A model generated the notes under the pieces. The model searched no databases. It worked only from the letters and a program-made list of their open reading frames with translations, and was not told the DNA's origin. A stretch of DNA of 64,000 bases from Apostichopus japonicus (Eukaryota; Echinodermata; Holothuroidea; Aspidochirotida; Stichopodidae), in contig NC_092582.1 in NCBI RefSeq assembly GCF_037975245.1, positions 3,566,501 through 3,630,500 of the forward strand. Direction: 5' to 3'. The position numbers were made by a program, and so were the translations under genes. Below, piece by piece: positions 49,701 through 58,700 of this stretch; position 1 is the first letter of the stretch, and every line of letters starts with the position of its first letter.

Positions 49701-52700
49701 ATGTTGGTACTGATTGTGACAAAACACACACAGCTCTACTTTAAGATGTGATCTGGTAGGATTTATTCCTGGAGAGTCACAACAAACAACAATACCCAAT
49801 CTCGAGCAAAACAATACTTCGCTGTCCAATCAAAACTGAAACCCTACTACGCAATCACCATAGAAACAGAAACGTACACAGTCACAACTTTACGCAATTA
49901 CGTCTGTCAGTAGACAAGAATGCGTGGCAATGATTAATTCATTATATTACTCCGTCATTCGGGATCAACAAATCTGTTATTGGTCACCCTTCACAGCCCC
50001 CCAACAGATGAGAAGCCAACAGTTCCATACACACTAATGGCCTTCTGCATGCATGTTAGCTGAACTTGGCAGCATTGTATTCATTTATTAGGATTGCCAA
50101 AACACAAAAAACAAAAAAACTTAAACAGAATTTGTAAAGTGTATTTGATACAAATGGCTGTTTTTGTGATTGAGATCATTGATAAAGCTGTAAATAAAGA
50201 GTGTATCTAATTAAACCTTGAGCTCTCTGTATCTAATATGTGAACACGCTGAAGACATATTAACACAAAAGAACAAACTGAAGAGAAGTGAAGACACGAC
50301 ATGTGAAGACATGGGAAACAAGAGTAAAAATATGGGAAAACAGTGAAGATATTTGATCACATGAAAACACATTGAAGACAAGTGATATGTATGTGTACTG
50401 AAGAGATGTGAACACATGTGAACACACTGAACACTCTTAGAACATGTGAATACAACTAAGTATGCATTCCAACTGCATCCTGATGAAAACTAAGAATCAG
50501 ACCATCAGTCCTGATGATAGCTAGTCAGTGAACTTGAATGGTGAGATGAGAAAATCACATGTATACTTTCAAAGAGCGACAGAAAAGGTCTTTTTAAAGT
50601 TCATAAAAAGTCATTTTGAAGTCACATGTAGAGCATGTTGTAATTTTCAGACCAGGAAGCTTCTGAATAGAGTTTATCACTTTGTTCATGGATAACTTTT
50701 AAAGGTTAATTAATTAGCTTCCAGTCAGTGGAACATGAACCAAGGCATTGTTTATATATTGTGACTCATAATGTAACTTACCGACAAACCATCTCAAGGC
50801 AGCCATCACCGACTTCTCACAGCTTTGGAGTTTTTCCACATCCTGGTATGAAAAAAAGAAAAGATTTCTAGATTTATAGTCACTGATTAGGAAACTTTTT
50901 TTGCTTTTTACAATCACAACTTAATGAATATTCAGTGAATTGCTACATACTTAGAGAATATGTTATTCTAAATATAGATTTGTAGGAGGAGATCCACCAG
51001 ATCTATGTATAGGATACATGTATTCATTACCAGGTCTTGTTTCATGAATAATCAGTGCTATGAATATCCACTGTGCTAGTAGCACTTTTAATGCAAATTT
51101 ATGCAAAACTATCATCATACGATGATATCCAGGAGCCACTATATTCCTTACCAGGTCTAGCTTTATAAATATTCAGTGCTATTAATACTTGATGCAGCAT
51201 GCAAGAGCTATTGATCAGTTGTTTGACAAACAGAGTAATAATTAGCAGATACTGCTTCATGAATATTGATGACAAAATTAATAATCAAGTTATTGATCAT
51301 GAGATCAAAGTGCCATAGACCAATTCCAAGGTCTTTTCCAGTGGCTAACAGCCTAATAGACAGAAGAAATAAGCTCAAACGTTAATGACAACTGCTAGTC
51401 ACTTCTCTGTCTAAGCCAATAGTTTTGGTACAATCCCCCAATAACACCCCCCTCCCCTTTCTCACCCCTCTTTCTCCCCTCATCAGACGCATTTCTTTTT
51501 CACTCAAACAACTAGGTACCAATGTCTACCGGGCTACCCTCGATATGAAACTCTTCTTATGCTGTAAACGAGAATACCTCACATAAACATGGAAAGGACT
51601 ATCTACGTAAGAAGACTTTCTCTTCTTTGGTGTTTTACACAAGACTCATTGACAATCATTATTAAACGTATGTTAATAATATCACTAAACTAATGACATA
51701 TATCTCAAAATTCTCCTTTGAGGTTCACACAATTTTGTTTCATCGATCAAATGAAAACAGTCAATGTTTTGGTCTTCCAAAGTTGCCCACTTTTCTATGC
51801 TATTCCTAATTAATCATACTGTAAATCCCTGCTAGCTAATAAATAGAAGTTCATGGCATAGATCTGTCTTCACGTTTACATTCCTGGAAATTGAAGGAAT
51901 TAAACTTTAATGCTGTTTCCAGTGTTTCTTTGACAGCTAGAGGACCCTGGGAAAAAAAATTATATCTAAGCTCTCTGCTCTCAGTTTTGTTTTGTTCCTC
52001 TTCAAATCATATCCAAGATTCAAGGAAACGGTTTTTCTGTCTTTCCAATTCACATATTTTACAGTGAACAAACTTCTGCCGGCTCAGGTCTAAAAAAAAG
52101 ATGCAGTTCGTTCTGCAAGAGCGTGTGAAGACTTTCGATTTTCTTTCACACTTGAACGTATAAAGATCAATTTTACTGGAGTACAAAAAACACCTCTAAA
52201 ACCATCCGTCTTACAGAGAGTAAATGAGAATGCCAACTTGTTTAGTGATCCTCTGAAACATGTAATATGTGAATATTGAATACAACACAGCACACAAATA
52301 CATAGAGATCTAACCATTGCTGACTTGAAGTGATAGACAAGGTTCTTGAGCCCCTGTCACACCCCCTCCCCCGCCCTATGGACACACCCATCAAGTTCAT
52401 CCATGCTTTACTTGTTTGCGTGATCATGTTCACAAGGCAAGGCCTCACATTCATACGCACAGATACATACATAAACACACACATACTTCCATATTGACAT
52501 AGACCGCTTTTGCTTTTGGCAAAGTATCAAACAGGAAAGAGAACAATTTCTTTCAGACTACGTATCTGTGTGACAAAACTAGTCTAGTCGGGAAATTTAG
52601 TATACATTAAGAATATCAGAACAGACAGCAACTAATCTCTTAAAAATTACCTCGCGATTCCAATTCTACGTTGGACGGGATGAGCTCTATATACCAAATA

Positions 52701-55700
52701 TCTATTATATATCAGGCTGATAGGTGGGAGTGTGATAATGAAGGGGAGACAGGTAAGGAGTACAGAATTATGACAAAATTCATACCTTAGTCAGTCCCAT
52801 TTTCTTTGGCAGATCGGCAACAGGAATCTCTTTCGAGCTCCTACTCATCTTCTTTCGAGCCTTGTTTGCCAAGCTGGTCTTCTTTTTCCCGCTGGTGGGG
52901 GTGTCAGACTTGGACGAGGGGACGCTGCTATCGTCGTTCGTGATCTGCTGGCTTTTTTTCTTCTTCCGCCGTAGAGGGAGGGTGCTGTATTTGAGGTTAT
53001 CTGTGTAAAAGTGACAAGAAAGATAATTATAGGTTTGTTTGTAGGAAACAATTAAGTACAGATACAAGTAATAATAGGGTAAGTATGAGGAGCGCTGATG
53101 TTTAATAACTTAAAGTTGCCCTTTAAGTTATAGCCCAAGATGATAAACGAGAGGGTTCTGATTGTTTTAATAGATACCGGAAAGCTAGGATTAAATTTGG
53201 AAATATACTGACGTTTCATGTTTGACGGAACTTTCTTCGAAGCCAAATAGGAAGAAAATGGTAAATAGAGGTTAATACCAACTTGTATTTGAGGTCTCCG
53301 GCATGATCTTATGTAATGATGAAGTATTTTAGCAAGTTATAAACTTTGCTTTCAATACAGGTAGTATGACCTATGAATCTTGAGGTACAAGTATGTACAG
53401 TAGTTGCTTTTAAAGCGTTTAGGCAATGACATATATGAAGCTACTGTACTTTACTGAACTAAATGTTATGTACAGAAAGTCCTACAACAACTCAACAGGT
53501 TTACTTACAGGTCATCCTTCTACCTTCACTGTTTTATTTTTATCAGGAATGTGTTTCCTTTTTTCTTTTTTTTATTACGAAAACATAACCCTTTGCGGAA
53601 GTACAACCATAGGTCACGTCCTGACTCAAGTCCCAAGAGGTTTCCACATACTGTATGAACATTTCTTATGGTGCTAAAAATATCCAGAAATACTGCCAAA
53701 TTTAGACCTTTCCATTTTTGACAGGAAGATTAACTGACTAAAAATATACATATAAAGTTAACATTCTAAGCTTTGATATGACTTTAATTTTAAATGCCAT
53801 TCCTTGTGCTTCATCAACTTCTCTTTTCTCTATACACAGTTATTTTGATGTTACAAGGTTATGTACAGTAAAACATTAACCTCAACTCAAGAACATTCTT
53901 ATGTGTGATAAATACTTTAAAACATGTTGACATGCTCTGATTTATTACTTGGTATCCAAAATGTTTAAAATAACAAAAATTTGGAAATATTCAGATTTAA
54001 TTTAATTCAACGCAGAGCATGAATCATGGAATTTTTTCACTTTTTTCCCCTGATCGTTATCATGTTGTGAAAAACACTCTTTAGGTGGGTTAATGCTTCC
54101 TGTCATCTCAAACACAGACCCGATCCAATAAGGGATTCCTGTACTGTATGTTAAAACAATTTCCAATTCTGTCAAATTTAATACGGGTCTATCCAAGCTG
54201 TCAACCAGATATATTAAGTGGGTCAAACCTTTTCTTATTTCAACCAATTTATTGCAGAGATTATCTTCCCATTAACATTTGACTATAGATGCAGATTTTG
54301 TTCACAAAGTTAATACTTTTTCTGATTTGTAACTATTAGTCATACCACTTGAACTTTCACCCTTTTTTTAGATTGCACGTACTTTACCGGGAATAATCAT
54401 GCACTATTCTTTTATTTTATCATCCAGTCATTGTGTTTGGGATTATGCATTGCTGATCACTGATAACAACAAAACTATGTATTGCCACTAATAGCTCCAT
54501 GGTATGACTCACTTGGTGGTGGCTGATGTGTTTGAGTTTTCTGGAGGAAACTGGTTTGAATCTGAATGATGGAGCATCTATTTGAATCATCGCACTTTTA
54601 AGCTATAAAACTCGGAAGCTCATTTATTAATACCTTTGAACTGTAGCCAGGTAAAATGACTCAAACTTTTCAAACTTTCAAAAAGCTGTTAAACATTTTA
54701 GAAAAATCATATCAAACGGAATGGACAGAAAATAAATATCTCAGCTTGAAAAATTTTGTGTAAAGATTGTGGCCGTTTCAATTGCAAATATTTGACAATA
54801 AAAAGGGCCTGATTAAAAATTGATGTTTATGGGTATATATAGAAATTCCAAGGATTATGAATTCTGTGCATCATTAAACCAGTGAAAACGGACGTATTAA
54901 ATTAAAAACACCACCAAAGAAAGTGGTAACAGAGCCAGAGAGGGAAAGTTGTACTTTTCAGTACATCAATTATTTGCAATTTTTAACACAACATTTTACA
55001 AGCAAGTTTTTAAGATATCGTTTAGCGTTTAAAGCACCATTAACTGTCTCCCAGCTAAAGTAGTATATGACTGATTAGGTACTGTAATACATACTGGCAG
55101 ACTTATTGTTCATGTGATAGTTTTGCTGTGATCTAAGTTTTAAGCCAGGACCTCCTATTCATCCTTATTTCATTACAGTACTTAGTACATATCTGTAATA
55201 TCACCCTAACACACAAATTCTTTCTTCAATGGAACTTTATACTGTATGCTGCATTTAATGAAGGATGTTCCACAGAAGATAATCAGTCCTCACTAATGCT
55301 GTGATTGGATTGTGTGATTATGTTATCCTTACAGGCTCTGAAATAACATTCAGTAATATTGATAGAAACTGAAACAGCTAACAATAATACCAGGGATATT
55401 TGACCCTAACGATAGGGGGGTCATCATAACAATTATCAGCATAGCCTACAGTACATGGACTACATGTGATGGATTTCTCAACTGTATTGTGATTAATCAT
55501 TTGATGTGGTACTGTGAGTATACTGTACAGTAATATGGTGTAAAGCTAGCTAGACAAAAGACACCCAAAAAAACCCACCCTAATAGCAAAAGCACAATCA
55601 AATGCTAGAGATAAAATATGGCAAGGAAATGATGTGCACATATCTGGGGGAAGGACAGGGATGGGAGGTTTGAACGGTAGAATGGGCGGCAGAACAGTAG

Positions 55701-58700
55701 GTGGGAGGAAGGGTGAGATTGAGGAGGGAAAGTAAGAGAGGGAAGGGAAGTTGGGAGGGCAGCATGGGCGGCAAAAAAGTGGGTGGGAGGCCAGGGGAGG
55801 AAGTATGAGATGGAGGAGGGCTAGTAGAAGAGGGGAAGGGAAGTTGGGAGGGCAGCATGGGTGGCAGAAGAGTAGCTGGGAGGCCAGGGGAGGAAGTGTG
55901 GGATGGTAGAGGGGGAAGTAAGAGAAGGAAATGGAGACAGAAAAAAAAGGGAGAAGAATGAGAGTTACTATAATGCTTTTAAAAATCTACATAGTACCCT
56001 CTTTAGAAGGCCAAATACAAAGATCATCAGAACCCACGTTATTTAATGGGAAACTTTATCAGAGTGTTCGATACAGTTGAAGAGAAGCTTTAACAATACA
56101 CAGTTTACACTGATGATGTGATGATGTCTGGATGGTTACTGCATTTTAAAGCTGATTTGAAAATATACCAAAGCCGACTAAAAGACACTTTTAGGCACCT
56201 TGGGTGACCAGTAAGATGAAAAGGAGGGTGGCTGACCAGTAGTGGACCGGTCGTAATGTGTGCACAGTGCTAAAAAGTTGCCAGTTCACACACACAGCAT
56301 CTTAGAGCGAGATCCCATTTGAAGTGTCTGTTACAACATAATATTTCAATGAGCCAACATGAAAGATTTTGTCGTCTAAACACCTCTACAACTTTAAAAG
56401 ATTTGGTACTTTCATGTCTAGCCATTCACCAAATGATACCAGATAAATTAGTCTACAGGTGTTAATCTTAAGTTTTGGGCAAACAAGACACAATGTGGTT
56501 GGTTTACAGACTATTCACTAATTTTGAATAAGTAGAGTCCTGTTACCGACAACAAACCTTCAATTTACTTTAACACTGTGCAATTGTTTATACCCCAAAA
56601 CGTTTCTATCGTTTTCGATACTGAAGACAAGTTCACAAGAATAGGGAAGTAAATCTAGAGCAGGTTTAATATATTTTCAATTTGGTTTCGTTGTCGGTAC
56701 TTACTGTATCTGTCTTGCATAAGTATCCAGTACAAAAGATATTTTGTTACAAAACAAACTGGTCTAAGATGTCTACCAGTGACAGTCCTTACCTGTCTCC
56801 AATCAACAAATGCACTCTACCATCTATCTAAACTATGACATTCGGAAAAACAATAGCACTATACCCCAATTAACATTTTAATATAAATTAAGCTCTATAT
56901 GACACAGAATTCGAGATGGTTTAAAAACACGAAATAAGTATCATAATCTTTCGTCTAATTATCAAAAATGAGATTGATAATCGTTCAAAACCAAAATACC
57001 AACCTGGAGTTTTTCAAGAAACGAATGTTAACGAACAATTTATTTGATGACAGCTTTCAACCAATTTTGTCGCCCAGACGACTATCACAGATAATTATAT
57101 ATCTACGTTATATATACTTGGAATAAACCGTATTAAAAATGCATGAATTGTATCAACCAAATTTAGTAACCAATGTGTCATGTACTGAAACTTTAAAACC
57201 AAAATCAATGAATAAATGCTTCTTTTAAGAAAGATCGCTCAAAGACATGATAAATCTCTCGGTATGGAGTCACCACAGGGCTGATAAACATCCTGTCCTA
57301 CTGCACACAAACTAGCGGTCCTATGCTATTTAAACTCACTCACTACAACCTGATGACCAACCGAAATACCGATCAATTCATAGCTAATCTAAGATTTAAT
57401 CTAAGATTTAATCTGTCCTGGAGAGATGATCAACATTGTTGACACTACACATATGATAAAGCATACATATTCCTGTATATCCATATCTAAATATGTGTGT
57501 GCATGTATATATGTATGTGCATTGGCTGCAAGTGTGTACTTGTAATCAGTCAAAACAATAACAAAATCAAAGAATCTTACCCTATTATTATCAATCAACA
57601 CAGCTTCAAGTCCAATTTAAAAAGGTAAACAAATCATAGGCTTCCAAGATATAGTATCTGATTCCATTAGTTACATTGTTTTTTTACCAAACTGAAATCA
57701 AAATAATGGTATCCAAAGGAGACATACAACAGATCCCTGCTGATAAATGATAACGTTGATTCTTCGACAAGGAAGTGAACTATGACAAGAATCTGATGTT
57801 AACCTTCCTGCAATCTGTACATACTACAGTACTACTACACAGGGTGAGTGACAATGCAAATGACGTTGCCTCGAAAATAAGCTGACTCAATTTCCTTCCA
57901 ATTCTTTCCTGGAGTACGTATGTTGCGCATCCAATTCCCCCCCACAGTGATTATTTGTTTTGTGTTTTATTATGCCTTCCTTTGATGAACTAAACAAAAA
58001 ACAGAACAACAACCTGCAAAATCATCTACAAAATAATTACAGAAAACTGTCATTTGGATCCCGAGAAACACTCTCGACCAGTTTTATGTTAAGGCCGGCT
58101 CGAATCACCGCCAAGTCTTGGACGATGTGTGATTCGTCACATATATATATATAATAATCTACACATGTATGTACACAACATTCCATAAATAGACAGAAAG
58201 CGAAATTACTAATTAACTAAGAGAACAAACTGAAAGTTCCTTAACGAGACAGATTCGCTACAATGTTCTCGGCACAATGCGGTCGACTCGGAGCAAAATA
58301 CCTCACAATGGATGATAGAAATAGTTTTACAACTTTCAAAATAACCGACGGCCAACTACAACAGCCTTTTACAGAACGTGTTAGCCGCAGTCCTTCAGAT
58401 GTATACAGGAACCTTGACGGAGAGTGTACTATACTTTTGAAGAAGTATCCTGATACTAATAAGAGTGCTCAGGTAATATTACAAGCAATATTATACCTTG
58501 ATGAAGGAAGTTATCAGAGAGAGTCAACAAATTGTTTGGTTTGGAAAGACGTGTAAATTGATATCATCACTGGAGGCTGTCATCCAATGGTAGACTAGTA
58601 CACGGTCAGATGATCAGACAGCTTTCAAATGTCTTGTGGTATTTCCTTATCTGTCAAACGTGAAATCTATATTTAGAATCTTTGGGCTCAAATGAAATAT

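Larger units (their letters stand above)
43687..50781 (-). other. RAPGEF1 intron, 7.1 kb
   Basis: No exon is needed by phase. It holds the orphan minus-strand ORF at 45129-45390, homopolymer tracts and the repeat at 50215-50450. Confidence 0.55.

Noticed and set aside
55598-55858. Proline-rich minus-strand ORF
   Set aside because: It is the complement of the purine-rich minisatellite.
57960-58154. 64-residue + strand ORF rich in Asn and Gln
   Set aside because: Ends in a TA microsatellite and has no recognised features; nothing ties it to the ORF at 58263.
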